Assembly: GCF_910588715.1 (NCBI RefSeq)
Contig: NZ_CAJURG010000006.1
Coordinates: 1-64,000, forward strand
Length of the DNA: 64,000 bases
Reading direction: 5' to 3'
DNA from: an uncultured Clostridium sp.
Lineage (GTDB): Bacteria > Bacillota > Clostridia > Clostridiales > Clostridiaceae
Shown here: piece by piece, positions 25,394 through 35,233 of the stretch
How the letters are laid out: every line of letters begins with the position of its first letter
Position numbering within the stretch: position 1 is the stretch's first letter
Position numbers and translations under genes: made by a program
The notes under the pieces: generated by a model
Seen by the model: the letters and a program-made list of their open reading frames with translations, nothing else
What the model was told of the DNA's origin: nothing
Database searches by the model: none

Positions 25394-25483
25394 AATTTCT
25401 ATTAAAAAAACCTCAAATAAAATTTAAAAACTCTAAATTCTTTTAAGTTTTTCATTTTTTTGGTAAAAAATATAAAAATATTA

Positions 25484-25512
25484 TAGACAAGCTATTAATT
25501 ATATGTTAATAT
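25484..25512 (+). promoter_or_regulatory. Promoter of the beta-glucoside operon
   Basis: TAGACA (25484-25489), 17 bases, TAATAT (25507-25512), placed about 40 bases before the antiterminator RNA target. Confidence 0.5.
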
Positions 25513-25551
25513 TCAATATATCAAGCGTGTGTCATACTAGGTATGATTAAA

Positions 25552-25633
25552 TTGGTTTGTTACTGGAATATTTATATCGTCAGGCAAGACCAATAGTATA
25601 GGCAGTTTTTTTGCCATACTATTGGTCCTTTTT
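25552..25633 (+). promoter_or_regulatory. Ribonucleic antiterminator (RAT) and overlapping terminator, leader of the beta-glucoside operon
   Basis: GGTTTGTTACTG ... CAGGCAAGACC (25554-25591) is the RNA target of BglG/LicT-type antiterminators. It overlaps by GACC the terminator whose 12-bp arms GACCAATAGTAT / ATACTATTGGTC (25588-25627) precede CTTTTT. The two folds exclude each other, so dimerised antiterminator bound to the RAT lets transcription pass. Confidence 0.9.
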
Positions 25634-25658
25634 AGTATCAAAATGGGAGATGTTTTTT

Positions 25659-26501
25659 ATGAAAATAAGAAAGATATTAAATAATAACTTAGTTCTTGCA
25701 AACGATTGGCAAGGCAATGAAATAATCGTAAAGGGACGTGGAATAGGATTTAATAAAAAAAGATGGGACACTATAGAAGAAGCTGTTATCGAAAAAATAT
25801 TCACCCCTGAAAACTCTAAAAAAAGTAAAGAATTACAATCTTATTTAACATCAATTCCTGAAGACTATTTAGATTTTGTTCAAGGATATGTTGATTATAT
25901 TAAAAATTCTTATGATATTAAATTAAATAATAGTATTTATGTTTCATTAAGTGATCACTTAACAGGAACAATTAAACGATTTAATGAAGGCATATCAATA
26001 AATAACCTTTTACTTTTAGATATTAAACAATTATATAAATTAGAATATAAAATTGGTTTAGATATGCTTGAAAAATTAAACGAAAAGTTTAATGTAAACC
26101 TTCCTTTAGATGAAGCTGGATTTATTGCACTACATTTTGTTAATGCACAAGACTCTGAAGGAAAAAAAGATGGCTTTCAAATATCTCATATTGTAAACGA
26201 AATAATGAAGATAGTTAAAAGATATTATGCTTCAATTGTCTTTGATGAAGAGAGCTTATATTACCAAAGATTTATAACTCATTTAAAATACTTTGCTCAA
26301 AGATTTCTTCACAAAGAACTTAATTACAAAGAAGATGCTAAATTATTTGAAATTATTAAAAATCAATATAAAGAAGCTTATGGATGTGTTAAATTAATTT
26401 ACCTAATGATGGAAGATAAATATAATTATCAACTTACAGAAGAAGAAATGTTATATCTTACAATGCACATTCAATCAATTAAAGAAAAATCAATATTATA
26501 A
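25659..26501 (+). CDS. licT: BglG/LicT-family transcriptional antiterminator, 280 aa
   Basis: RNA-binding regulator of beta-glucoside use. Residues 1-56 form the co-antiterminator domain (MKIRKILNNNLVLANDWQGNEIIVKGRGIGF); two PRD domains follow (about 65-170 and 172-280) with the phosphorylatable histidines in SLSDHLTG and IALHFVNAQ of PRD1 and ITHLKYFAQR and TMHIQ of PRD2. PTS phosphorylation of these sites sets activity. The start at 25659 follows GGGAGAT; a longer reading from 25611 would include the terminator hairpin. It controls its own leader and probably the second RAT at 26521. The symbol reflects family, not proven orthology. Confidence 0.93.
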   Translation: MKIRKILNNNLVLANDWQGNEIIVKGRGIGFNKKRWDTIEEAVIEKIFTPENSKKSKELQSYLTSIPEDYLDFVQGYVDYIKNSYDIKLNNSIYVSLSDHLTGTIKRFNEGISINNLLLLDIKQLYKLEYKIGLDMLEKLNEKFNVNLPLDEAGFIALHFVNAQDSEGKKDGFQISHIVNEIMKIVKRYYASIVFDEESLYYQRFITHLKYFAQRFLHKELNYKEDAKLFEIIKNQYKEAYGCVKLIYLMMEDKYNYQLTEEEMLYLTMHIQSIKEKSIL

Positions 26502-26520
26502 AAATTTACTACTGTTAACT

Positions 26521-26604
26521 TTGGCTTGTTACTGAAATGCGAACTTAAATACAAAGTCGCAGCCTTCAGGCAAAACCTTAAAATAAATTATATTTTTAAG
26601 GAGG
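26521..26604 (+). promoter_or_regulatory. Second RAT with hairpin that masks the permease ribosome site
   Basis: GGCTTGTTACTG ... TTCAGGCAAAACC (26523-26577) is a second antiterminator target. It overlaps by CC a hairpin CCTTAAAA / TTTTAAGG (26576-26601) whose 3' arm contains part of the ribosome site AAGGAGG (26598-26604). No T run follows the stem, unlike the first leader, so control may be at translation or by a weak terminator. Confidence 0.7.
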
Positions 26605-26613
26605 ATACTTAGA

Positions 26614-28002
26614 ATGAAACTTGGAATTAAAAAAGATTACAAAAATGATTCTAAGAAATTAACAGAAAGCTTAGGCGGAAAGGAGAACATAAAAAAGGTA
26701 TTTCATTGCATGACAAGACTACGCTTTTACTTAAAAGATAAAAGTAAAATCGATAAAGATTCAATAAATAGTCTTCCTGAAGTATCAGGCATTAACTGGC
26801 ATAATGATCAACTACAAATTATTGTTGGAAATGATGTTAATGAAATGTATAGAGAACTTATTAATTTAGGTATTCCATCAGATGATAATTCATCTGATAC
26901 TGAAAGTGCTTCAAAAGGAATTGTATCAAAAATTATAGACTCTGTTACAGGTTCAATGACACCTATGATACCAGCCTTAACTGCTGCAGGTATGATAAAG
27001 GTTGTATTAACACTATTAACAACCTTTAACATAGTTCATGATACAAGCAGTAGCTATCAAGTAATTAGCTTTATTGGAGATGTTGCCTTTTACTTTATGC
27101 CATTTTTAGTTGCTGCAAATGCTGCAAAGATATTTAAAGTTAATCAATCAATTGCATTAATCATAGCAGGAGTATTTTTACATCCAAACTTTACTGCAAT
27201 GATAGCATCACAAGACCCAATATCCTTATTTGGACTTCCAATTACTAAGTTTTCATATGCTTACTCAGTAATTCCAGTTATCTTAATGGTTTGGATTGTG
27301 TCATATATAGAAAAATTAGTTGATAAAATTACTCCACGTATGTTTAAGTTAATTTTAAACCCTACTCTTGTAATGCTTATTAGTGCTCCAATTGCATTAA
27401 TTGCTATAGGGCCTTTAGGTGGATTAATTGGAGATGGTTTAGCTATTGCAATTGACTTCTTATCTGCAAAGCTTGGATTTGTTATAGTTGGTATTTTAGC
27501 TGCTACTTTCCCATTTATCGTTATGACAGGTATGCACCATGCTTTAACACCAATTGGATTAAATGCAATTGCAACTGGTGGTGCTGATAAATTAATATTT
27601 GTATCTCAAGTTTGTTCAAACTTAGCTCAAGCAGGTTCTTCTCTTGCAGTTGCTGTAAAGTCTAAAGATAAAGACATGAAGCAATTAGCTAGTGCATCAG
27701 GAATTTCTGCTTTAATGGGTATAACAGAACCAGCTCTTTACGGTGTTACATTAAAATTAAAACGTCCAGTTATAGCTGCTTCAATTGCCGCTGGTATTGG
27801 AGGTATTGTTGGAGGTATAATGCAAGTTTCATTATATATTGCCCAAAATAGCATTATGGCTATTCCTGCATTTATAGGTGAAGCTGGAATGGGTAATTTA
27901 CTTGCAGGTATTGTAATGATTGCAGTTTCTTTTGCTTCTTCATTTATATTAACAATCCTATTTGGATTTAAAGACATTAATCCAGAAGAAAAAAAAAATT
28001 AA
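26614..28002 (+). CDS. bglF: Beta-glucoside PTS permease, EIIBC part (frame ends at a poly-A run)
   Basis: Membrane transporter that imports and phosphorylates beta-glucosides. Residues 1-85 are EIIB with the phosphocysteine C32 in FHCMTRLRF; residues about 105-455 are EIIC with some ten membrane segments and the conserved GMHHALTPIGLNAIA. The frame stops at TAA 28000-28002 immediately after a run of ten A (27989-27998); the EIIA domain continues in the -1 frame to 28499. One more A in the run would give an intact IIBCA protein of about 628 residues. Thus this is a split gene, a slippage-read gene, or a sequence error. Ribosome site AAGGAGG. Confidence 0.9.
   Translation: MKLGIKKDYKNDSKKLTESLGGKENIKKVFHCMTRLRFYLKDKSKIDKDSINSLPEVSGINWHNDQLQIIVGNDVNEMYRELINLGIPSDDNSSDTESASKGIVSKIIDSVTGSMTPMIPALTAAGMIKVVLTLLTTFNIVHDTSSSYQVISFIGDVAFYFMPFLVAANAAKIFKVNQSIALIIAGVFLHPNFTAMIASQDPISLFGLPITKFSYAYSVIPVILMVWIVSYIEKLVDKITPRMFKLILNPTLVMLISAPIALIAIGPLGGLIGDGLAIAIDFLSAKLGFVIVGILAATFPFIVMTGMHHALTPIGLNAIATGGADKLIFVSQVCSNLAQAGSSLAVAVKSKDKDMKQLASASGISALMGITEPALYGVTLKLKRPVIAASIAAGIGGIVGGIMQVSLYIAQNSIMAIPAFIGEAGMGNLLAGIVMIAVSFASSFILTILFGFKDINPEEKKN
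27989..27998 (+). other. Ten-A homopolymer at the EIIC/EIIA junction
   Basis: The codons read GAA-GAA-AAA-AAA-AAT-TAA. Such a run is a classic site for polymerase slippage, -1 ribosomal slippage or length variation, and a -1 shift joins the two open frames precisely. Confidence 0.75.
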
Positions 28003-28499
28003 AAATTGAGAAAAAAGAAGAAATAGAAAAACCTCTTGTAGAGAGAATAGAAATATATTCTCCTATTTCAGGGACATTTGAAAAATTATCAAATGTTCCT
28101 GATGAAATATTTTCAAACAATCTAAACTTAGATGGTGCAGCAATAATTCCTAATGACGGAAAAGTATATGCACCAGCAGATGGAAAAGTAATATCTATAA
28201 TGGAAAACAACAAAAAAATAATATTTAAAACTAATACAGGAGTTGAGCTTTTAATTCATATAGGTTTAGATACAAGCAATTTAAATAATAAATACTTTAA
28301 AGCTCATGTAACTAAGGAATCAGAAGTTAACTTAGGAGACTTATTAATAGAATTTGATATTGAAGCATTAAAAAATGAAGGCTTTAACTTATTAACTCCT
28401 ATTATAATAAAAAATATAGATGATTATATTAAAGCAGTTCCTATGTTTTCAGAAAAAGATGAAGTACAAATATTAGATAATATATTAACTATTGTTTAG
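28002..28499 (+). pseudogene. bglF: EIIA domain of the beta-glucoside permease, in the -1 frame
   Basis: Frame continues from the poly-A run without any good start codon: KIEKKEEIEKPLVERIEIYSP, then the EIIA-glucose fold (ISGTFEKLSNVPDEIFS, KVYAPADGKVISI) and the active-site histidine segment ELLIHIGLDTSNLN, to the end LTIV. The domain itself is intact and complete, which argues that it is still under selection. An internal ATG at 28200 has no ribosome site and would cut the domain in half. It would be expressed only as part of a frameshifted fusion, or not at all. Confidence 0.8.
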
Positions 28500-28524
28500 T
28501 TTACTAAGAAAGGATGAATTTTAA

Positions 28525-29946
<1,422 letters not shown>

Positions 29947-30350
29947 TAACTAAAATAATTAAAAATATATAAAAATTAAAAACCCAAAAATACCTTTAAA
30001 ATAATGAAAACCCAAAATTCCTAAAAAAATCTTTAAAATAAATAAAAATTAAAAATAATAAAATCCTTTAAAAAATAAATAAAAACCCAATAAAAAATAG
30101 GAGTTATACAAAATAGTATAGCTCCTATTTTTATATACAGTTATTCCATTTTCATTTAAACAATTAATCTATTACTTTTTCTTTGCCTTAGTTTTCATAA
30201 AGGACTACTTTATTATTATTTAAAATAAATAATAATTTAATTAACATAAATTTATATAAATTAATTTTTAAATTAACTATATCCTTTATAGATTAACATA
30301 TGTTTATATTCGTGAATATAATAAAGTATATAACTAAAGAGGTGAAAATA
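29947..30350 (+). other. Low-complexity intergenic stretch
   Basis: Begins with degenerate A-rich repeats (AAAACCCAAAA and AATAAATAAAAA units), contains the operon terminator, then an AT palindrome TTATTATTTAAAATAAATAATAA near 30211. No gene seen. Confidence 0.5.
30091..30132 (+). terminator. Terminator of the beta-glucoside operon
   Basis: AAAAAATAGGAG-t-TATAC / GTATA-g-CTCCTATTTTT stem with T run. Confidence 0.8.
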
Positions 30351-31544
30351 ATGAGTACAATTAACGAAACTGCCTATAAAGGAAATCAAACAAGCCTAGG
30401 AAAAGGAGTACCATATATTTATTGGATAAATTTTGGACAAAACCTAGTTTTAAAACCTGGTGAATCTTATGAAGTTGTAAATAAAATAGATGGTACAGAT
30501 TATACTTTTCATATGACTTTAAAAGGACTTGGAGATGCAAACTTAGTATCTTCTAGCTTACCCCTATCAACTGGTAATATAGGATTATCAGATTACACAG
30601 GAATTAAAGGCTATCCTGCCCTTGTTTCTCAAAACTCAGCTGAAATATTTAAAACTGAAACTTGGACATTTAATACCGAAAATATGTATATTTTAGATGG
30701 AAATGGAAATAAAGTTTCAAATTATTCACTAATATTTGCAGATGCTGAACAAACAAACAACTTTGGAAAGTCAGAAGATATATTATTTACAGTTTCTCCT
30801 GGGTCAATTGAATTATACGATACTTCCAAATATCAAGCTTCTACTGGTGAATTAGATATAGACTACCTAGATTCAAATCAAGTTTATATACATTCTCCAA
30901 AGCCTGGATATAACTATTCTCCAATATTTATAGCTACCGCTCCAACAAACTGCAACGTAAAAATGTCATCTTACTCTAACAGACAAGGAGTTGCCTTTGG
31001 AGTAATACTTCAACAAGGTGATATTAATATAGAAAAATCCCCTAACAAACAAACTATATATGATTCATCTAAAGATATTTTATTTTCTTTTAAATTTTCT
31101 GCACTACCTGATATTAATGGCTATACTAGTTATGTAATAATTGATACTATTCCTTCAGGCTTATCTGCTGATTTAGGAAATATAAAAGCTTATCAAATAT
31201 CAAAAGATAAAATATATAATCCTATTCAATTAACATCAAAGGTAGTAAATAACACTATTACTATAACTATTCCTATAAGAAATATAACCCCAGGAGCAAA
31301 TGTAGTTGTAGAATTTCCTATAAAAATTACAAATCAATCTATAGTTCCAAATGAATTTACAAACCAATGTGTATTAAAAGTAATAAATCCAATTATAATT
31401 AAAAATAAAGTAAGCCAATCAAATAAAGTTAATGTAAACTTAGATTTAGTAACACCTGACACAAAAGATGATGAAACATTAATAAAATTTTTGTATTATC
31501 TTTATTTATATTATTGCTGTTGTTTATTTAATAAAGAGGATTAA
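30351..31544 (+). CDS. Surface/appendage-like protein with Cys-Cys-Cys tail, 397 aa (paralogue A)
   Basis: The start at 30351 follows AAAGAGGTGAAAATA; a longer frame upstream lacks a ribosome site. The N-terminus NETAYKGNQTSLGKGVPYIY and the signature YSLIFADAEQTN occur again in the protein at 35234; the two are paralogues. Residues about 235-370 resemble a DUF11/isopeptide-type repeat (FKFSALPDINGYTSYVIIDT ... ITPGANVVVEFPIKI). No signal peptide, no membrane helix. The C-terminus ends YYLYLYYCCCLFNKED with three adjacent cysteines. Spore-surface or mother-cell-made appendage proteins share such features (no signal, Cys clusters), but this is inference. Confidence 0.8.
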   Translation: MSTINETAYKGNQTSLGKGVPYIYWINFGQNLVLKPGESYEVVNKIDGTDYTFHMTLKGLGDANLVSSSLPLSTGNIGLSDYTGIKGYPALVSQNSAEIFKTETWTFNTENMYILDGNGNKVSNYSLIFADAEQTNNFGKSEDILFTVSPGSIELYDTSKYQASTGELDIDYLDSNQVYIHSPKPGYNYSPIFIATAPTNCNVKMSSYSNRQGVAFGVILQQGDINIEKSPNKQTIYDSSKDILFSFKFSALPDINGYTSYVIIDTIPSGLSADLGNIKAYQISKDKIYNPIQLTSKVVNNTITITIPIRNITPGANVVVEFPIKITNQSIVPNEFTNQCVLKVINPIIIKNKVSQSNKVNVNLDLVTPDTKDDETLIKFLYYLYLYYCCCLFNKED

Positions 31545-31636
31545 AGTAATCAAACCAAATTTATTACTTTTTAATTTAATTATAGTTTTATATCTAACTT
31601 CAACTAAGCTTTATAACAATACCTTAAAATAAAAAA

Positions 31637-31674
31637 TTTTAGGGAGCTATGTATAAAGACTAACTCCCTTAAAA
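31637..31674. terminator. Bidirectional hairpin terminator
   Basis: TTTTA-GGGAG / CTCCC-t-TAAAA stem between convergent genes. Confidence 0.6.
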
Positions 31675-31720
31675 CCATTTATAAAAATACAAAGTTTATA
31701 GTTATAATCTATAAAAATAT

Positions 31721-33403
31721 TTATCTAAATAAATTTATTCCCCTATATTTAATATTTAATTTTAATATTATTTCATCCATTTCCTTACTCAAATCTATAT
31801 CTCTTGCTGCAAGCTTTCCATCTGGTGTAAAAATATTTATAAAATTATTATCAGAATATATACATAGAGTACCTAAATCATCTGTAGCTGTTGTAAACCT
31901 TTTAGGATTATCTATGTTTTTTAATACTACAATTAAATCTCCTACATAATTAGTATTATTTTGAAGCTTAACTTTTACTTTATTAACTTTTGGCTTATTT
32001 TTATTTGTTGTTAATAATACTGATCTATACATTATTAATCTATTTTTATCAGTAGCTTGACTATCTTTGCTACCAATATCATCTATAGTTATTTCGCCCG
32101 CATTAGAACTAACTTCACCATTTCCAATTATTTTTATGTCTTCACATTCTCCATTAGCACCAGCTCCAACACCAGAAGCATTAATACCACCCTTTGCCCC
32201 TATATCTACATTTCCCTTTATCTCTATACTTCCAGATTTTCCATTAAGTCCACCACCAATTCCAGCTCCATTAACTCCCCCTTCTGAAATAACTTCCCCA
32301 TTACCACTTATTGATATTTCTCCTCCAGAAACATTATATCCCCCACCTATACCTGCTGAATTTACGCTTCCCTTAGAATTTAGTCTTCCATCTTCATTTA
32401 TAATTATAATTCCCTCTTTTCCATTACTTCCGCTTCCTATTCCAGCACCCTCATCTCCACCAGTTACAGATAATTCATTCATATCATTAATATTAATAAA
32501 ATCAACATCACCTTTAAATCCACTTCCTATGCCAGCAGCTCCCTCTCCACCATAAACTCTCATATTTGCATAATTATTTATTCCAATATTACCAGAGCTT
32601 CCATTTAAACCTCCACCAATTCCAGCACCATACCTTCCACCTCTTACAAGAATATTTCCAGTTCCACTTATTGATATTTCTCCTCCACTTCCCTCTGAGC
32701 CACCACCTATACCAGCACAGTTATATCCTCCCTCTACACAAATATCACCTGCTGTATACATTATAATATTTCCTGCCGACTCTCCATTATTTCCACCAAT
32801 GCCTGATGCCCCAAAGAACTCAACTTCTCCTGTTTTCAAATCTCTACAAGGTTCTTTACTTTGATGGCATACAAGTTTTGTATCATCACCTTCAAAATAA
32901 ATAGAAAGCTTTTTTCCTTCTCCAACATGAATTGCCGAATTATAAATTGCTTCTTTCATATCAGCTCCAGTTCTTGATGCTAATATGCTATTATTACCTA
33001 TGAACTTTAATGTATTCCCATCTTCTAAAAGCTCATTATCAGAAATATTACTTGCTATGTCTATAAATACACCCTCATAGTCATCAACAGGGTCAGTTGC
33101 TGATAATCCTAAATTTTCTATCTCACAATTAAAGCTCCCTAATCCTCCACCTTCAGATACTAGAGATGCATATATATTTTTAATCTCATCACTTGTATTT
33201 TTTCCTATTACTTTAAAATAAATTATATTATTAGGGATTACTATTTTATAATAAATTGTATCAGTATTTAACCCTGAGTTACTTAAGTCTAAAACTATTC
33301 CTGTAATACTAGAATCATTACTAGCTAAACTCTTCATATAAGAATTTAAATCCTCACCATTATACACCCATTCATCCGATAATAATTTTATTTCAGAATT
33401 CAT
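31721..33403 (-). CDS. GIGGG-repeat beta-helix protein, 560 aa
   Basis: The central part (about 195-445) contains ten or so repeats of 25-30 residues built on GAGIGGGxNGxSGxIxI, predicted to form a right-handed beta-helix. The N-terminal 190 residues (VLDLSNSGLNTDTIYYKIVIP, GNNSILASRTGADMKEAIYNS) look like the capping domain of carbohydrate-binding or adhesin proteins. A C-terminal beta domain of about 80 residues follows. There is no signal peptide, membrane segment or anchor, as in the flanking Cys-tail proteins, so it may be released or assembled from inside (for example during sporulation). Ribosome site TTGGAG. Confidence 0.78.
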   Translation of the reverse strand: MNSEIKLLSDEWVYNGEDLNSYMKSLASNDSSITGIVLDLSNSGLNTDTIYYKIVIPNNIIYFKVIGKNTSDEIKNIYASLVSEGGGLGSFNCEIENLGLSATDPVDDYEGVFIDIASNISDNELLEDGNTLKFIGNNSILASRTGADMKEAIYNSAIHVGEGKKLSIYFEGDDTKLVCHQSKEPCRDLKTGEVEFFGASGIGGNNGESAGNIIMYTAGDICVEGGYNCAGIGGGSEGSGGEISISGTGNILVRGGRYGAGIGGGLNGSSGNIGINNYANMRVYGGEGAAGIGSGFKGDVDFININDMNELSVTGGDEGAGIGSGSNGKEGIIIINEDGRLNSKGSVNSAGIGGGYNVSGGEISISGNGEVISEGGVNGAGIGGGLNGKSGSIEIKGNVDIGAKGGINASGVGAGANGECEDIKIIGNGEVSSNAGEITIDDIGSKDSQATDKNRLIMYRSVLLTTNKNKPKVNKVKVKLQNNTNYVGDLIVVLKNIDNPKRFTTATDDLGTLCIYSDNNFINIFTPDGKLAARDIDLSKEMDEIILKLNIKYRGINLFR

Positions 33404-33623
33404 TTATTATTCTCCAATATAATTTTTTTAATTTATATATTCTCTACTATAATATAGTTCTAAAACTAATTAGTTCTGAAATTTTTTTAATTTATATAAT
33501 TAATAAACTTATAATTTATATTTTTAACAAAATAATTTAAATATAAATTTATGTATTTTTAATTAGATTTTAGAGAAAACAATAATTAATAATATTTTTA
33601 TATTTTACAATTGGAGTTTACTT

Positions 33624-34718
33624 ATGGAAAATATAATTAATTACGCTAAACAAGAATTATCTACTTTTAGCCAAAAAGAGTTTAATGCAATAGATTCATT
33701 AATACTTTCCCAAGTTAGCAATATAATACTTGATAACTTAGTTGGCAGCATAAATTCAAATAAAAATCCAGTAAAATTTAAAGACTTACTAAAAGCAGAA
33801 ATGTTTCCTAAAATGTTTGATAAAGTTCCTTATAATGAGCTTACAAAGCAATTACTTTTTTGTCTTTCTGCAAGTCCTAGATTTAGAGATATAAGAATTA
33901 ATTATCATGTTTCAAAAATGGATTCGATTTTAGAAAAACAATTTTCTGCAACAACCTTTCTTTTAAATAATACTTATGCCTATATAGCCTTTCGAGGAAC
34001 AGATTATAGTATTGTTGGGTGGAAAGAAGACTTTAATATGGCATTTACAAAAGCCATTCCCTCCCAAATAGAAGGAGTTCAATACCTAAATACAATTGCA
34101 GAAAAAATTCCTCATAGTCTTTATATTGGTGGACACTCTAAGGGTGGGAATATTGCAGTTTACTCTTCTATGAATTGTAACTATAAAATTTTACCCCGCA
34201 TAATAAAAATATTTAGCCATGATGGCCCAGGCTTTAGAGAGGAAATAATAAAAAGTGAAGAATTTTCTAAAATAAAAAATAAAATACATAAAACAATTCC
34301 CCACTCTTCACTTATAGGAATGCTCCTTGAAAACCATGAAGATTATCATGTAGTAAAAAGCAATAAAGTTGGTGGATTAAAACAACACAATCCCTTTTCT
34401 TGGGAAGTAATAAATTCTGATTTTAATTACTTAAAAAAAATTTCTTATAACTCTAAATATACAAGCGATACCTTACATAATTGGCTAAAAAAACTTTCTG
34501 ACTTTGAACGTAAATTATTTATAGAAACATTATTTGATATTTTTGAATCTACAAAAAATAAAAATTTTATTGATATATCTCAAAACTGGAAAAAAAATAT
34601 TCCAATTATTTTAAATTCAATAAAAAATATAGATGATTCAGTAAAAAATATAATATTAAAGTTAATTAAGGAATTTTCAATAATTTATATAAAAACTATT
34701 ACTCATATTAAAAAATAA
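33624..34718 (+). CDS. Alpha/beta hydrolase, DUF2974/Mbeg1-like lipase, 364 aa
   Basis: The nucleophile elbow is GGHSKGGN with Ser172; the upstream FRGTDYSIVGWKEDFNMAF is the lipase oxyanion-type strand, and FSHDGPGF and NHEDYHVV supply the expected Asp and His. The first 90 residues are the helical N-terminus usual in this family. No signal peptide, so it is cytosolic unless exported by another path. Substrate unknown; lipid or ester cleavage is inference from the family. Ribosome site TTGGAGTTT. Confidence 0.85.
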   Translation: MENIINYAKQELSTFSQKEFNAIDSLILSQVSNIILDNLVGSINSNKNPVKFKDLLKAEMFPKMFDKVPYNELTKQLLFCLSASPRFRDIRINYHVSKMDSILEKQFSATTFLLNNTYAYIAFRGTDYSIVGWKEDFNMAFTKAIPSQIEGVQYLNTIAEKIPHSLYIGGHSKGGNIAVYSSMNCNYKILPRIIKIFSHDGPGFREEIIKSEEFSKIKNKIHKTIPHSSLIGMLLENHEDYHVVKSNKVGGLKQHNPFSWEVINSDFNYLKKISYNSKYTSDTLHNWLKKLSDFERKLFIETLFDIFESTKNKNFIDISQNWKKNIPIILNSIKNIDDSVKNIILKLIKEFSIIYIKTITHIKK

Positions 34719-34723
34719 AATAT

Positions 34724-34756
34724 AAAAAGAGGCTATTTTTTATATAGACTCTTTTT
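34724..34756. terminator. Bidirectional hairpin terminator
   Basis: AAAAAGAG / CTCTTTTT stem with inner CTA/TAG pairs, between convergent genes. Confidence 0.7.
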
Positions 34757-34781
34757 ATAAAATATTATTTAATTATATGTT

Positions 34782-35075
34782 CTAAGCTTTAGTTTTAGCT
34801 GCTTCCATCATTACAAATACTGCTGTTAAAATATGCATCACCATACCAACAATAGGTATCCATCCAACTGCATTTCCAATTATACCTAAAATACTTCCTG
34901 TAATAGGCAAATCTTCTTTCATTGAAAATACTAAATTTACAATATGAAATACTAACATGATTGCAAGTGGAGTCCACAATAATCCTAATATTATACCTGC
35001 ACCTATTATTGGAATTCCAAGTAATGCTTCAAGACCTCCTGCAACCCACTTAGTAACCTTAACAGTTTCCCTCAT
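34782..35075 (-). CDS. Small integral membrane protein, 97 aa
   Basis: Three hydrophobic segments (about 12-30, 32-50, 60-90) with glycine and proline breaks: ALLGIPIIGAGIILGLLWTP, LAIMLVFHIVNLVF, ILGIIGNAVGWIPIVGMVMH. No recognised domain; a positively charged N-terminus (MRETVKVTKW) suggests the start is right. Ribosome site AGGGGAGA. Divergent from the Cys-tail protein at 35234. Confidence 0.75.
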   Translation of the reverse strand: MRETVKVTKWVAGGLEALLGIPIIGAGIILGLLWTPLAIMLVFHIVNLVFSMKEDLPITGSILGIIGNAVGWIPIVGMVMHILTAVFVMMEAAKTKA

Positions 35076-35233
35076 AAAGTCTCCCCTTCAATAAAATATT
35101 ATTTAATACTTTATTTATATTCAAATATATTTTACTAAATTCAAATAATTTAATAAAATTTCAAATTTACATAACAAATTAGTGTAATCTTGAATACAAT
35201 ATAGTATTAATAAACTAAAGAGGTGTAAAATTA

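Noticed and set aside
25513..25540. Possible catabolite (cre) site TCAAGCGTGTGTCA near the beta-glucoside promoter
   Set aside because: Spacing around CG does not match the cre consensus (one base short on the left), so I do not call it.
28200..28499. A separate 99-residue EIIA gene starting at ATG 28200
   Set aside because: The same frame continues upstream with clear EIIA sequence; starting there would cut the domain and no ribosome site is present.
32057..32766. Long plus-strand open frames opposite the GIGGG-repeat gene
   Set aside because: They are mirror images of the glycine repeats, giving Pro/Ser- or His/Leu-rich translations without ribosome sites.
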